Shown here piece by piece: positions 14,779 through 23,481 of a stretch of 33,298 nucleotides of DNA. Positions within the stretch are counted from its first letter, which is position 1, and every line of letters starts with the position of its first letter. Origin of the DNA: a bacterium. Its GTDB lineage: Bacteria; Verrucomicrobiota; Kiritimatiellia; RFP12; UBA1067. The stretch covers positions 1 to 33,298 of the forward strand of contig JANYBJ010000318.1 of the NCBI GenBank assembly GCA_025360845.1, read 5' to 3'. The translations under genes were made by a program, and so were the position numbers. The notes beneath the pieces are model-generated. The model was not told the DNA's origin. It saw nothing but the letters and a program-made list of their open reading frames with translations, and did not search any database.

Positions 14779-16989
14779 TTACTGCTTGATCAGCTTGAAG
14801 AACGCTGAATCACCGGCGTTGGGAGGCGTTGCTCCCGTGATGTCGGTCAGATTCACTGTCACGGGGACCGAGGCAACCGTGAAGGTCTTCAGCACGGTCC
14901 AGCTTGCGGGGCTGAGGCTGGCCGTCGTCTGCAACTGATAGACGCCGAGCTGCGTGATGGTATAGGTCACCACGGGGCTGATACTGATACCCGCCACCGG
15001 TGTGAGCGAGGTGCCCGCGATGGGTGTTCCGCCATTGGGCGCATAGACAATCCCGTTCACGCCGTTGGTCACGGTCGTCGTGATGTTGTTGGTGATATAG
15101 CTGGTGGTCCCTGTCAGCGGCGCGGAGACTGACCCGCCGACCACGACGTCGCCGCCAGGCGCGGCAGGCATAAGCCCCAATGAATCAATGGTGGTCCAGC
15201 CCTTGGCCCAGTTGTTGTTCGGTCCCATGGCGCCGCAGAAGCGCACAGGGGTGAGCCACTGATCCTCAACCGGAATGGCGCCGTAAACCGCCTCGTTCGC
15301 CGCACGCGGATCGAGGCTGCTGACTTGGTAAGAGGTCGTTGCGAGCTTGGTGGTCAGTGCATGGACGCGCGCACGGATCGGCAGGTACCCCGGGGTGGCG
15401 TCATTGAGTTGCGTCAAATCCTGATTGCCATCCCACCAATTGTTCGTGAACCCGGAATAGCTCCGCAAACCGGTCGAGATCCAAGGGCCGGTCTTATAGG
15501 ATGACGAAACCCAGTCATAGTTTGCAGCCGTACCTGAGCCGATCGGGCCGACAAAGTTAGGGGAAATGCCGCCCAGGCAGTTGTAGAAGATCGTTCCGCG
15601 GATACTGGCCTCTTTTTCCTCTCTCAAGACGCCATCGCCATAGAGGTATTCCTTGACAGCGGCCGCATCCATCCCGGCCGTCGCGCCGCCGTTATAGGTC
15701 ACATCCGGCAAGCTCGAAGGTGACTGTGTGAAATGAGCGGTTACGTTCATGTCGCCCGTCAAGTCGATTCCCGCGCGGTTCTCAATGAGCGTCGCCGCCG
15801 CACCGAAATCCATGACGATGGAGTTGTAGATGCGCGGCGAGGCGTTGTCGCGCATGGAGAGCCCCACGTTCCGGTTGTGTTGAGTGACCTGAACACCACT
15901 GGCATAATATTTGCAGTCCGTGTACCCTAAGCCGATCAGCGTCACATTCGCCCAGAGGGAACAAGGGTACAGATAGGCGCCACCGGCAGGCTTGGCTTCG
16001 AACCCGTCCATCTCCATGCCTTTGTCAGAGCAGCCGGACTCGACACCTTTGGTGCCCATGTCGCGCTGGACGCCTAAAAGGAACTGGTTCTTGCCGCGGA
16101 AGCCGCAGTCGCTGTCGAAGATATCATCGCCGACACCTGTAGCGACCAGATACTTCGCGTTGACGGTGCCGCCGAACCACTCGTAATCGTCGTCGATGTT
16201 GTTATAGACCTCGATGTGGTGTACTTTGGTGCCGCGACCGACTCCGTACGTTGTGAATCCGTTGATTTCCTTTGTGGGCGCCAACACATACCCGCCGTAA
16301 CGGATTTGGAAATACGAGACCTCGCCGTTCGAGTCGTTGTCATCCGAGCCGCCACCCTTTACGCCAAGATTACTGTCGATCCCCTCAACACCAACCTCTC
16401 CTGAGCCCAGCGTGTTAAGGTCGTCCCAGTTCACAAAGGCCTTGCCGCACATGACGAAACCGCCCCATGCGCCGTGATGGTCGCCGATCGCCCCATAGTT
16501 GTAAGAGGCACCCGTGATCGGGTTCCTGACTCCAGCCACATCGGTATAGGTCCAATTGTCTTGCAGGACCGTCGACCCCGCTGAGCCGAACCACCAGAAG
16601 TTGTTGTCCCACTCGTCCGTCATACAGATCGGCGCGGCCGCCGTGCCATTCGCATAGATCTTTGAGCCGCGCTCGCAAATCAACATGCCGGGGCGGAGGA
16701 TGTTTCCTGTGCGATCGATATTGACGCCGCGGATGATCGTTCCGGGCTGAATGTTCAGTGTCGCGCCATCCCCGAGCAAAATCACGCCCCACAGTTTGTA
16801 GACGTTGTTCGAGGTCCAGTTGTGTGTGCCGCTGAGGCGGTAGGTCGCAGAAGCCACTTGTGCGATCGACCCGCCCGAATAATCACTGGGTCTGACATTG
16901 ATGACCGATGCCGGTATCGCCGCCATGCCCACGCCTGCCATCGCGACGGCAAATAGCCCGCCTACGACCAAGTGTTTTGTACCATTCAT
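14779..16989 (-). CDS. Secreted beta-helix-type protein of a TonB-receptor-associated family (736 aa)
   Basis: A signal peptide (about residues 1-24, VAMAGVGMAAIPA) is followed by a repetitive, glycine/asparagine/aspartate-rich body typical of right-handed parallel beta-helices. The N-terminal block (THNWTSNNVYKLWGVILLG, then ATLNIQPGTIIRG and GSKIYANGTAAAP) resembles a widespread secreted family often found beside TonB-dependent receptors. So do EVSYFQIRYGG, KVHHIEVYNNIDDDYEWFGGTVNAKYL and GVGDDIFDSDCGFRGKNQFLL. I recognise this family from memory only and know no proven function. The C-terminus (about 600-736) looks like a small beta-sandwich linker ending SAFFKLIKQ. GGAGGAG sits before the ATG. 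A Pho-box-like promoter lies 155-208 bases upstream. A surface or secreted phosphate-ester or mineral-binding role is inference. Confidence 0.7.
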   Translation of the reverse strand: MNGTKHLVVGGLFAVAMAGVGMAAIPASVINVRPSDYSGGSIAQVASATYRLSGTHNWTSNNVYKLWGVILLGDGATLNIQPGTIIRGVNIDRTGNILRPGMLICERGSKIYANGTAAAPICMTDEWDNNFWWFGSAGSTVLQDNWTYTDVAGVRNPITGASYNYGAIGDHHGAWGGFVMCGKAFVNWDDLNTLGSGEVGVEGIDSNLGVKGGGSDDNDSNGEVSYFQIRYGGYVLAPTKEINGFTTYGVGRGTKVHHIEVYNNIDDDYEWFGGTVNAKYLVATGVGDDIFDSDCGFRGKNQFLLGVQRDMGTKGVESGCSDKGMEMDGFEAKPAGGAYLYPCSLWANVTLIGLGYTDCKYYASGVQVTQHNRNVGLSMRDNASPRIYNSIVMDFGAAATLIENRAGIDLTGDMNVTAHFTQSPSSLPDVTYNGGATAGMDAAAVKEYLYGDGVLREEKEASIRGTIFYNCLGGISPNFVGPIGSGTAANYDWVSSSYKTGPWISTGLRSYSGFTNNWWDGNQDLTQLNDATPGYLPIRARVHALTTKLATTSYQVSSLDPRAANEAVYGAIPVEDQWLTPVRFCGAMGPNNNWAKGWTTIDSLGLMPAAPGGDVVVGGSVSAPLTGTTSYITNNITTTVTNGVNGIVYAPNGGTPIAGTSLTPVAGISISPVVTYTITQLGVYQLQTTASLSPASWTVLKTFTVASVPVTVNLTDITGATPPNAGDSAFFKLIKQ

Positions 16990-17017
16990 TGTTCACTCCT
17001 CCGTTATCTTTCCGCCT

Positions 17018-17038
17018 AGGTGCGGATCCGCCGCACCT
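17018..17038 (-). promoter_or_regulatory. Hairpin in the 5' leader of the beta-helix protein mRNA
   Basis: AGGTGCGG (17018-17025) and CCGCACCT (17031-17038) form a perfect 8-base stem with a 5-base loop, 28 bases before the start codon and close to the ribosome-binding site. If the upstream promoter call is right, it lies in a leader of about 150 bases and could affect mRNA stability or initiation. It lacks a T tract, so it is not a terminator. Confidence 0.4.
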
Positions 17039-17143
17039 GATCGCCGCCCACACGGACAGCAACGAACAGCGCGGGAAAGCCAGACGCCGTTCTGTCATGA
17101 TTGTCTTCACGGCACTCGAAAAAGTGTCCTGTGAACGGCGGTA

Positions 17144-17197
17144 ACAATAGGAGAAGTGTGTGAGTGATATATAACGGCGAGGTTAAACTTGTGTTAA
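17144..17197 (-). promoter_or_regulatory. Candidate PhoB-dependent promoter of the beta-helix protein gene
   Basis: On the minus strand four hexamers fall exactly 11 bases apart: TTAACA (17197-17192), TTAACC (17186-17181), GTTATA (17175-17170) and CTCACA (17164-17159). Nine bases later comes TATTGT (17149-17144), a -10 candidate. The array starts 20 bases after the phoR stop codon, so the beta-helix gene can be transcribed independently of the pst-pho operon. Confidence 0.65.
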
Positions 17198-17216
17198 TCG
17201 GCGGGGAAGAAGAAAT

Positions 17217-18989
17217 TCACACGGGCAGGCGGACGGTGAAGGTCGTGCCCTTGCCAAGCTCGCTCTCGACGCTGACGGTGCCGTTGTGGATCAGCACGAT
17301 GTGCTTGACGATCGCCAGGCCCAGGCCGGTGCCGCCCAGTTCGCGGCTGCGGCCCTTGTCCACGCGGTAGAAGCGCTCGAAGAGGCGGTCGAGATGCCTT
17401 TGCTCAATGCCGCAGCCGTAATCGCGCACCGTGATGCGGACACAGGCACCCTCTTTGACCGCCGCCACGGACACTTCCGCGCGGTCGCCGCCCGTGCCGT
17501 ATTTGATCGCGTTGTCGATCAGGTTCACCACCGCCTGCTCCATCAGCCCCGCATGTATCACGGCGGTCAGCCCCTCGGTACAGGAGAGGGAAAGGGTAAT
17601 CTTGCGCTCGTCAGCCCGGTTCTGGCAGAGTTCGATCGCGCTCTTCAGGACGCCTGCCACGGGCGTCGCCTGCCGCTCCAGGGTCTGCGCCGTGTTCTGC
17701 TCCAGCCGCGACAAGTCCAGCAGGTCGCGGATGATCGACTCCAACTGGTTCGCCTGCCGCACGATGATCTTGAGGAACCGTTCCGCCGTCGCCGGCTCAT
17801 TCATGGCGCCGTCGAGCAGCGTCTCCGCGAAGCCTTTGACCGAGGTGATCGGCGTGCGCAGCTCGTGCGACACGTTGGCCACAAAGTCCTGCCGCACCGT
17901 CTCCAGCCGCCGCAGCAGCGTCACGTCGCTCAGCACCACCAACGTGCCGAGACGCAGTCCCGCCTGATCCTTCAACGCCGTGGCGCGCATATTCAAGACC
18001 AGCTCGTCCGCGTGCCCCGCCGTCATCTCTTTTTCAACCGGCGCGCCGTCTTTCTCGCTCGCGTCGATCAGCAGCAACAATTCGGGATACCGGGCCACCT
18101 CGCCGATGCGCATGCCCTCGACCGCAGGGCGGCTCAAATCCAAGAGCTGCAGCGCCGAATCGTTGATGTCCATGATCACGTGCCTGGTATCGATGGCGAT
18201 CACCCCGCGCGTCATGTTGGCCAAGATCAGCGTACGCAGATTGCGCTCTTCGTTCAGCGCCCGGATATCCTTTTGCAGCCGGTCGGCCGTCTGGTTGATC
18301 GACCGTGCGAGGGCGGCCAAATGCGGCACCGGCGGAATCTCCAGGCGATAGGACAGATCGCCGTCGCCGATGCGCGTCAGCCCCTTTTGCAGATCCGAAA
18401 CAGGTCCGATGATCCGCAGTGCCGCCGCATAACTGAGGACCAGCGTCGCGCCCAGCACCACCAGAAGCAACACCACCAGAAGCTGATCCGTCGAGTCCAT
18501 CTCGCGCGTCAGCGTCCGCAGCGGCACCGCCACCCGCACGACCGCCTGCGCGGGGCCTTCGCGCGGCACCCGCTGCGCCAGATACAACATCTGCTTCCCC
18601 AGGCTGGCGCTGTAGCGCTGACTCATCCCCTGACCCGAGCGGAGGGCTTCAACCACCTCGGGTCTGTCTTTGTGCGACTCCATCCGCTTGGCGTCCAGCC
18701 CGGAGTCCATCAGCACCTTGCCGTCGGGGAGGATCACCGTCACCCGATGCTCGTCCATCTGGCCCAGCCGCTCAAAAAAACGCTGGGCCACCTCCTGGTC
18801 CACCGAGCCGTCCGCTTGCGGCAACAGAGCCGCCAGCAAACGGGACTGGATCTCCAGCTCGCGCACACTCTCCCGGTGAAACGCGTTCCGGCTGGAGTAC
18901 CACGTGTAAAACGAGACGAACCCCACCGCCACAAACAGAATCAGGGTGTGCGTGCCGAAAAACTGCCAAAAAAGTTTCTTATCCTTCAA
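17217..18989 (-). CDS. phoR: Phosphate-regulon sensor histidine kinase PhoR
   Basis: This is the membrane sensor kinase that phosphorylates PhoB when phosphate is scarce. It has two membrane helices (about 12-30 and 168-190) flanking a periplasmic region of about 135 residues, then a HAMP domain (about 190-240) and a PAS domain (about 250-355). The HisKA domain has the phospho-acceptor His375 in FVANVSHELRTPITSVKGFAE. The ATPase domain shows the N box (NLIDNAIKYG, 489-498), DYGCGI (523-528) and GGTGLGLAIVKH (552-563). At 590 residues it is longer than E. coli PhoR (431) because of the true periplasmic sensor domain, as in Bacillus PhoR. It starts three bases after the phoB stop and is the last gene of the pst-pho operon. 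Confidence 0.9.
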   Translation of the reverse strand: MKDKKLFWQFFGTHTLILFVAVGFVSFYTWYSSRNAFHRESVRELEIQSRLLAALLPQADGSVDQEVAQRFFERLGQMDEHRVTVILPDGKVLMDSGLDAKRMESHKDRPEVVEALRSGQGMSQRYSASLGKQMLYLAQRVPREGPAQAVVRVAVPLRTLTREMDSTDQLLVVLLLVVLGATLVLSYAAALRIIGPVSDLQKGLTRIGDGDLSYRLEIPPVPHLAALARSINQTADRLQKDIRALNEERNLRTLILANMTRGVIAIDTRHVIMDINDSALQLLDLSRPAVEGMRIGEVARYPELLLLIDASEKDGAPVEKEMTAGHADELVLNMRATALKDQAGLRLGTLVVLSDVTLLRRLETVRQDFVANVSHELRTPITSVKGFAETLLDGAMNEPATAERFLKIIVRQANQLESIIRDLLDLSRLEQNTAQTLERQATPVAGVLKSAIELCQNRADERKITLSLSCTEGLTAVIHAGLMEQAVVNLIDNAIKYGTGGDRAEVSVAAVKEGACVRITVRDYGCGIEQRHLDRLFERFYRVDKGRSRELGGTGLGLAIVKHIVLIHNGTVSVESELGKGTTFTVRLPV

Positions 18990-18992
18990 GTC

Positions 18993-19682
18993 TCACTCCA
19001 CTCTCATCCGGTAGCCGACGCCGCGGACCGTTTCAATCAGGTCGCTGTGCGCGCCGAGCTTGCGCCGCAGCCCCACGATCTGCACGTCGACCGACCGGTC
19101 GGTCACCGGGTAATCCTCGCCATGGACCGCATCCACGATCTGGTACCGCGAGAAAACCACGCCGGGCCTTTTCATAAACAGATCGAGCGTCTTGAACTCG
19201 CTCAGCGTGAGCGTCACCGGGACACCGTCGACCTTGACCGCGTGATGCGCGCGGTCGATCTCGATGGGGCCGCGCGAAAGGATCTTGGCGTTGTCGCCGG
19301 GCTCGACCGCCCGCCGCCGCAACACCGCCTTCACGCGGGCCGACAGGATGCGCGCGCTGAAGGGCTTGGTCATGTAGTCGTCCGCGCCCACTTCGAGCCC
19401 GGCCACGATGTCGGCGTCCTCGTCGCGCGCTGTCACCATGATGATCGGGATCTTCTGAGTCCGCTCCTCCGCCCGCATCGACCGGCAGAACGCATAGCCG
19501 TCGAGTCCCGGCAGCATCAGATCGAGCAGGACCAGGTCGGGCAGCTTGCGCGCCAAGTAGTCATGCGCATCCTCGGAAGAGGCGCACTCCGCCACCTTAT
19601 ACCCCTCGCGCTCCATATTGTACCGGATCAGTTCCCGGATGTCCGCGTCGTCTTCCACTATCAGCAGGGTTTCGTGTGCCAT
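18993..19682 (-). CDS. phoB: Phosphate-regulon response regulator PhoB
   Basis: An OmpR/PhoB-type response regulator of 229 residues. The receiver domain (1-122) has Asp11/Asp12, the phosphorylated Asp54 (LVLLDLMLPGLDG), Thr84 and Lys106. The C-terminal winged helix (about 130-229) includes TLTLSEFKTLDLFMKRPGVVFSRYQIVDAVHG and the ending TVRGVGYRMR. Phosphorylated dimers of this family bind direct repeats spaced 11 bases. Such repeats are found upstream of the porin, pstS, beta-helix and receptor genes in this window. GGGGAGA lies before the ATG. The first 22 bases overlap the end of phoU, so translation is probably coupled. Confidence 0.92.
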   Translation of the reverse strand: MAHETLLIVEDDADIRELIRYNMEREGYKVAECASSEDAHDYLARKLPDLVLLDLMLPGLDGYAFCRSMRAEERTQKIPIIMVTARDEDADIVAGLEVGADDYMTKPFSARILSARVKAVLRRRAVEPGDNAKILSRGPIEIDRAHHAVKVDGVPVTLTLSEFKTLDLFMKRPGVVFSRYQIVDAVHGEDYPVTDRSVDVQIVGLRRKLGAHSDLIETVRGVGYRMRVE

Positions 19683-20362
19683 TGGTTCTCCCCTTTCGCT
19701 TGAAGGCTCTTGTGCCGGATGATCGTTCCATCGACCAGATAGGCGACATCCTCGGCAATGTTCGTCGCGTGGTCGCCGATCCGCTCCAAGTCGCGTGCGA
19801 TGCTATGGATCAGAATCAGCGATTCGGTCATCGCACCCGTATTCCCCGGTGTGGCGCGGGCAATCACCGCCTGGATGATCTCCACGTTCAGCCGGTCCAC
19901 CTCGTCGTCGCGGGCGATGACCGCAATCGCTTTTTTGACGTCGTGGGTGATCAGCGAGTCGAGGCTCTCTTTCACCATCTCGCGCGCCACCCGCCCCATG
20001 CGCAGGAGCTTGTCCTGAAACTCGGTCACGGGGAAAGCCGTCAGCCGGACGCCGCGGTCGGCGATGTTCACCACAATATCCCCGATGCGCTCGAGGTCGT
20101 TGTTGATTTTGAGCACCGCCACGACAAACCGCAGGTCTTTTGCCACCGGCTGATGCAGCGCCAGGATTTTGAGACACTCCTCCTCGATCAGCACCTCGCG
20201 CTCATCGATCTCCGAATCAAGCTCCATCCACGACAGCAGCGCCTCCTTATCCCGGTTGCCGGTCGCCCGGAGCACCTCGGCCAGGCGCCACTCGACCTCG
20301 CCCGCCAACCGCAGGATGGCCTCTTTCAGCAGCTCACTCTCGCGTGCGAAAATCACATTCAT
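19661..20362 (-). CDS. phoU: Phosphate-transport regulator PhoU
   Basis: PhoU links PstB transport state to PhoR signalling and protects the cell from runaway phosphate uptake. The 233-residue product is two tandem three-helix bundles. Each carries the metal-binding signature, NNDLERIGDIVVNIADRG in the first half and RDLERIGDHATNIAEDVAYL in the second. Length is normal. I chose ATG at 20362 (MNVIFARES), preceded by GAGAGGG. The frame is open further upstream, but that part overlaps pstB and reads as low-complexity arginine-rich sequence. The gene lies 22 bases after pstB and overlaps phoB by 22 bases. Confidence 0.92.
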   Translation of the reverse strand: MNVIFARESELLKEAILRLAGEVEWRLAEVLRATGNRDKEALLSWMELDSEIDEREVLIEEECLKILALHQPVAKDLRFVVAVLKINNDLERIGDIVVNIADRGVRLTAFPVTEFQDKLLRMGRVAREMVKESLDSLITHDVKKAIAVIARDDEVDRLNVEIIQAVIARATPGNTGAMTESLILIHSIARDLERIGDHATNIAEDVAYLVDGTIIRHKSLQAKGENQWHTKPC

Positions 20363-20384
20363 GTTATCACCCTCTCTCCGGCCG

Positions 20385-21164
20385 TCAACCGAACCGTCCC
20401 GTGATGTAATCCTCGGTCCGCTTCTCCCTTGGCCGCGTGAAGAGGTCCTTGGTCGCATCGAATTCTACTAGGTTTCCCTCGTAAAAAAAAGCGGTCATGT
20501 CGGAAACGCGGGCCGCCTGCTGCATGTTGTGCGTGACGATCGCGATCGTGTACCGCCCCCGCAACTGCACGATCAGCTCTTCGATGCGCGCCGTCGCCTT
20601 CGGATCCAAAGCCGAGGTCGGCTCGTCCATCAGCAGCATTTCGGGCTTCACCGCCAGCGCGCGCGCCAGACACAACCGCTGCGCCTGCCCGCCCGACAGC
20701 CCCAGGGCGTTCTTTTCCAGCCGGTCCTTGACTTCGTCCCACAGCGCCGCATCGACGAGGCTCTCCTCCACAATCGCGTCGAGCTGCCGCCGGGAATAGC
20801 TGCCGTGCAGCCGCGGCCCGTACGCCACGTTGTCGTAGATCGACTTCGGGAACGGGTTGGGTTTCTGGAACACCATGCCGATCCTCCGGCGCACCACGGC
20901 CGTGTCCACGTCGCCGCTGTACACGTTTTGTCCGTCGAAAAACAGTTCCCCCTGCGTGTGGCAGCCGGTAATCAGGTCGTTCATGCGGTTGATCGCGCGC
21001 AGGAAGGTGCTCTTGCCGCACCCGCTCGGACCGATGATGGCCGTCACCTGACAGGACGGAATGGCCAAGTCCACCTTCTTCACGGCCTCCTGCGAACCGT
21101 AATAGACCGAGAACCCTCTGGCCTCGACATGCGCCTCGACATTCTGTTTGACTGTATCTGTCAT
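20385..21164 (-). CDS. pstB: Phosphate ABC transporter ATP-binding protein PstB
   Basis: This is the cytosolic ATPase of the high-affinity phosphate importer. The 259-residue product has every expected motif: Walker [10 protein letters not shown] (45-53), Q-loop Gln100 in [19 protein letters not shown] signature LSGGQAQRL (156-164), Walker [12 protein letters not shown] (177-187) and the switch His212. The sequence [18 protein letters not shown] is specific to PstB. The start is preceded by a weak GGGTAGGG. It follows pstA by five bases. Confidence 0.95.
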   Translation of the reverse strand: MTDTVKQNVEAHVEARGFSVYYGSQEAVKKVDLAIPSCQVTAIIGPSGCGKSTFLRAINRMNDLITGCHTQGELFFDGQNVYSGDVDTAVVRRRIGMVFQKPNPFPKSIYDNVAYGPRLHGSYSRRQLDAIVEESLVDAALWDEVKDRLEKNALGLSGGQAQRLCLARALAVKPEMLLMDEPTSALDPKATARIEELIVQLRGRYTIAIVTHNMQQAARVSDMTAFFYEGNLVEFDATKDLFTRPREKRTEDYITGRFG

Positions 21165-21169
21165 CGTCC

Positions 21170-22510
21170 CTACCCTTTCAAACGCCTCGCGACACGGGCG
21201 CGGATCAGGATCGCCACCAGATTCAACGCCAACACAATCACAACCAACGTGGCCGCCATGCCGAACTGCACATGGCGGATCTCATTGACCGCCTCATGCT
21301 CGGTGCAGAGATTGTACAGGTTCCACGAGAGCGCGGGCGTCGGCTGCGACGCGATCTCGGTCGGCCCGATCATCTTGCCCACGCTGACCGCGGCCGTGAA
21401 AATGATCGGCGCCGTCTCGCCCGCCGCCCGCCCCATGCTGATCACGATTCCGGTGAGGATGCCCGGCAGCGCGGCCGGCAGGATCACGGTCAGGATCGTC
21501 CGCCACGGCCCCGCGCCCAGCGCCATCGCACCCTCTTTGTAGGCGCGCGGCACCGCCGCAATGGCCTCCTCGGACGAGCGGATCACGGTCGGAAGCACCA
21601 GCAGCGCCAGAGTCAGCGCGCCCGCCAGCACGCTTTTGCCGGACGAGACGTGCATCGTGTTGATGAAAAACGCCAGCCCGAACAGGCCGAACACGATGCT
21701 GGGGACACCCGCCAGCGTATTCACGCACGAGCGCAGAAACGTCATGACCGGGCCTTCCTTCGCATACTCCTGAAAATAGATCGCCGCGATGATGCCGAGC
21801 GGCACGGCGATCAGCATCGCGCCCAAAGCCAGATACATCGTCCCCAGCACTTCCGGGCCGATCCCGCCGAAGAAGTGCGCGTCGATCGACACGTCGGTCA
21901 GGAACCTTGGATAAAAAGTCAGGCGCGGACGCAGGAGTTTTCTGGCGTCCCGCTCCAACAAAGGGAAGAGCGGCGCCAGCGCGGTTCCGTCGAACAGCGG
22001 CTGGCGGGACGTCAGCACTTTCCTGCCTGCGCCTGCGGAGTAATCCCACGATTCCTCGAAACGGATTTCCTTCAACTTCTCCTGCGCCTTGGTCCAGCGC
22101 GTCTGGCCGTACATCTTGCGCGTCAGCGCGGGCAGAGGCTCGCCCGGCTCTGGCCCCAGCAGCTCCGCCACCCCTTCGCGGACCGCTTTGAAGGCCGGCT
22201 TCAACTCCTTGCGCCGCGCGGCGGGCAGCCCGGGCAACTCTTTCTCAAAGGCCGACAGGGCTTCGTAAACCGGCCGCCGGGCCTGCTGGACGTCCAGCCA
22301 TTCGGCGGTCACACGCTCTTCGTTGCCGCGGTCAAACTGGTCGAGCATCATGCGGCGGTGCTCGACGGTTCCCATGAACACATAGGCGCCCGCGCCTTTG
22401 ACGAAGATCGGCCCCAGCACAAAGAGCAGGAAGAGCACCATCAGGCCCACCGCCAAACAGGCGGCCGAGGTGAAGGCCCGGTCCAAGAAACGACGCGTCC
22501 TCATGTGCAT
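21170..22510 (-). CDS. pstA: Phosphate ABC transporter permease PstA with a large periplasmic insertion
   Basis: This permease half pairs with PstC to form the phosphate channel. The core (about 215-446) is normal, with six membrane segments and the EAA loop [25 protein letters not shown] that contacts Pst[15 protein letters not shown] and the C-terminal helix are also present. Between the first membrane segment (about 16-37) and the core lies a charged, mostly helical stretch of roughly 175 residues (about 45-210) that E. coli PstA (296 aa) lacks. Its position puts it in the periplasm, where it could contact PstS. Some other bacteria have N-terminally extended PstA (DUF3333). Whether this insert is related cannot be decided here. 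ATG at 22510 follows GGGAGG by eight bases, and that site overlaps the pstC stop. Confidence 0.9.
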   Translation of the reverse strand: MHMRTRRFLDRAFTSAACLAVGLMVLFLLFVLGPIFVKGAGAYVFMGTVEHRRMMLDQFDRGNEERVTAEWLDVQQARRPVYEALSAFEKELPGLPAARRKELKPAFKAVREGVAELLGPEPGEPLPALTRKMYGQTRWTKAQEKLKEIRFEESWDYSAGAGRKVLTSRQPLFDGTALAPLFPLLERDARKLLRPRLTFYPRFLTDVSIDAHFFGGIGPEVLGTMYLALGAMLIAVPLGIIAAIYFQEYAKEGPVMTFLRSCVNTLAGVPSIVFGLFGLAFFINTMHVSSGKSVLAGALTLALLVLPTVIRSSEEAIAAVPRAYKEGAMALGAGPWRTILTVILPAALPGILTGIVISMGRAAGETAPIIFTAAVSVGKMIGPTEIASQPTPALSWNLYNLCTEHEAVNEIRHVQFGMAATLVVIVLALNLVAILIRARVARRLKG

Positions 22511-22514
22511 CGGG

Positions 22515-23477
22515 TCATCCTCCCCTCAGCCGTTTGCGCTGGCGCGTCACGATCCACTCGCCCGCGAGATTGCAGAGGAAACTGATCACCAGCAGACTGA
22601 GTCCCATGGCGAAGAGCACATGGTAATGCGCCGAGCCGGTCATCTGGTCGGCCTCGCCCATATCCCCCGCAATCGTCGCGGTCAGGGTCCGCACCGGCTG
22701 GAGCAGGTTGTACCACGGCTTGGGGATCTGCGCCGCATTGCCGGAGGCCATCCACACCACCATGGTCTCGCCCATCGCGCGCATGATGCCCAAGAGCACC
22801 GCCGAAAACACGCCGCTGACGGCCGCAGGGAGAACCACCTTGACCAGCGTCTCCGCACGCGTGGCGCCCAGCGCGTAACTGCCCTCGCGCAACTCGCGCC
22901 CCGCAGCCTGCAGGGCATCCTCGGAAACGCTCACGATGGTCGGCAGCGCCATCACCCCGAGGATCACCGAGGCGTTCAGCGCATTCACCCCGCTCGATAT
23001 CTCAAACCCGCCGGGAAGCCATTTGCCAGAATCCTGCAAGAACGGGGCCAGGACCGTCAGCGCGAAAAAACCGTAAACCACCGACGGAATGGCGGCCAGC
23101 ATCTCGACCACCGGTTTCAGCACCTGCCTCACGCTGAACGGAAGAATGTCGCTCATGCAGATGGCCGCGAGCACGCCCGGCGGCACGGCCAGCGCGACGG
23201 CCGTCAACGTGACCAGCAGGCTGCCCACAAAAATCGCGGCGGCCCCGAACTCCGGCGGCTGATGCGCAGGGTACCACGCCGTTGAAAAGAAAAACGCGGC
23301 CACGCCTTTATCGCGGAAGAACGGCCACGCGTCACGGGCAATGAAAAAGAGGATAGCGAGCACCGAAAGCGCGGCCACCGAAGTGACCGCGAAGAGCAGC
23401 GAGCGGCCGAGCAGGCCCAGGATTTTACGCTGAAGCTTCTCGGCCGCCGACAGGATGAGGTGTTCGCTACCCTTCAT
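22515..23477 (-). CDS. pstC: Phosphate ABC transporter permease PstC
   Basis: This is the second permease half of the phosphate importer. At 320 residues it matches E. coli PstC (319). It has an N-terminal membrane helix (about 26-48), then the permease domain. KPVVEMLAAIPSVVYGFFAL, the EAA loop REGSYALGATRAETLVKVVLPAAVSGV and RAMGETMVVWMASGN are all typical. It lies four bases after pstS and four before pstA, within a tightly packed operon. Confidence 0.94.
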   Translation of the reverse strand: MKGSEHLILSAAEKLQRKILGLLGRSLLFAVTSVAALSVLAILFFIARDAWPFFRDKGVAAFFFSTAWYPAHQPPEFGAAAIFVGSLLVTLTAVALAVPPGVLAAICMSDILPFSVRQVLKPVVEMLAAIPSVVYGFFALTVLAPFLQDSGKWLPGGFEISSGVNALNASVILGVMALPTIVSVSEDALQAAGRELREGSYALGATRAETLVKVVLPAAVSGVFSAVLLGIMRAMGETMVVWMASGNAAQIPKPWYNLLQPVRTLTATIAGDMGEADQMTGSAHYHVLFAMGLSLLVISFLCNLAGEWIVTRQRKRLRGG

Positions 23478-23481
23478 TTGA

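Noticed and set aside
17092-17110. CTGTCATGATTGTC as an enteric-type Pho box before the beta-helix gene
   Set aside because: The two TGTC words are nine bases apart, not 11, and lie downstream of the better array at 17154-17197.
17286-19703. An 805-codon plus-strand open frame
   Set aside because: It lies antisense to phoR and phoB, whose motifs are complete. The His/Arg/Gln-rich translation has no domain.
21272-22585. A 437-codon plus-strand open frame
   Set aside because: Antisense shadow of pstA, with biased composition.
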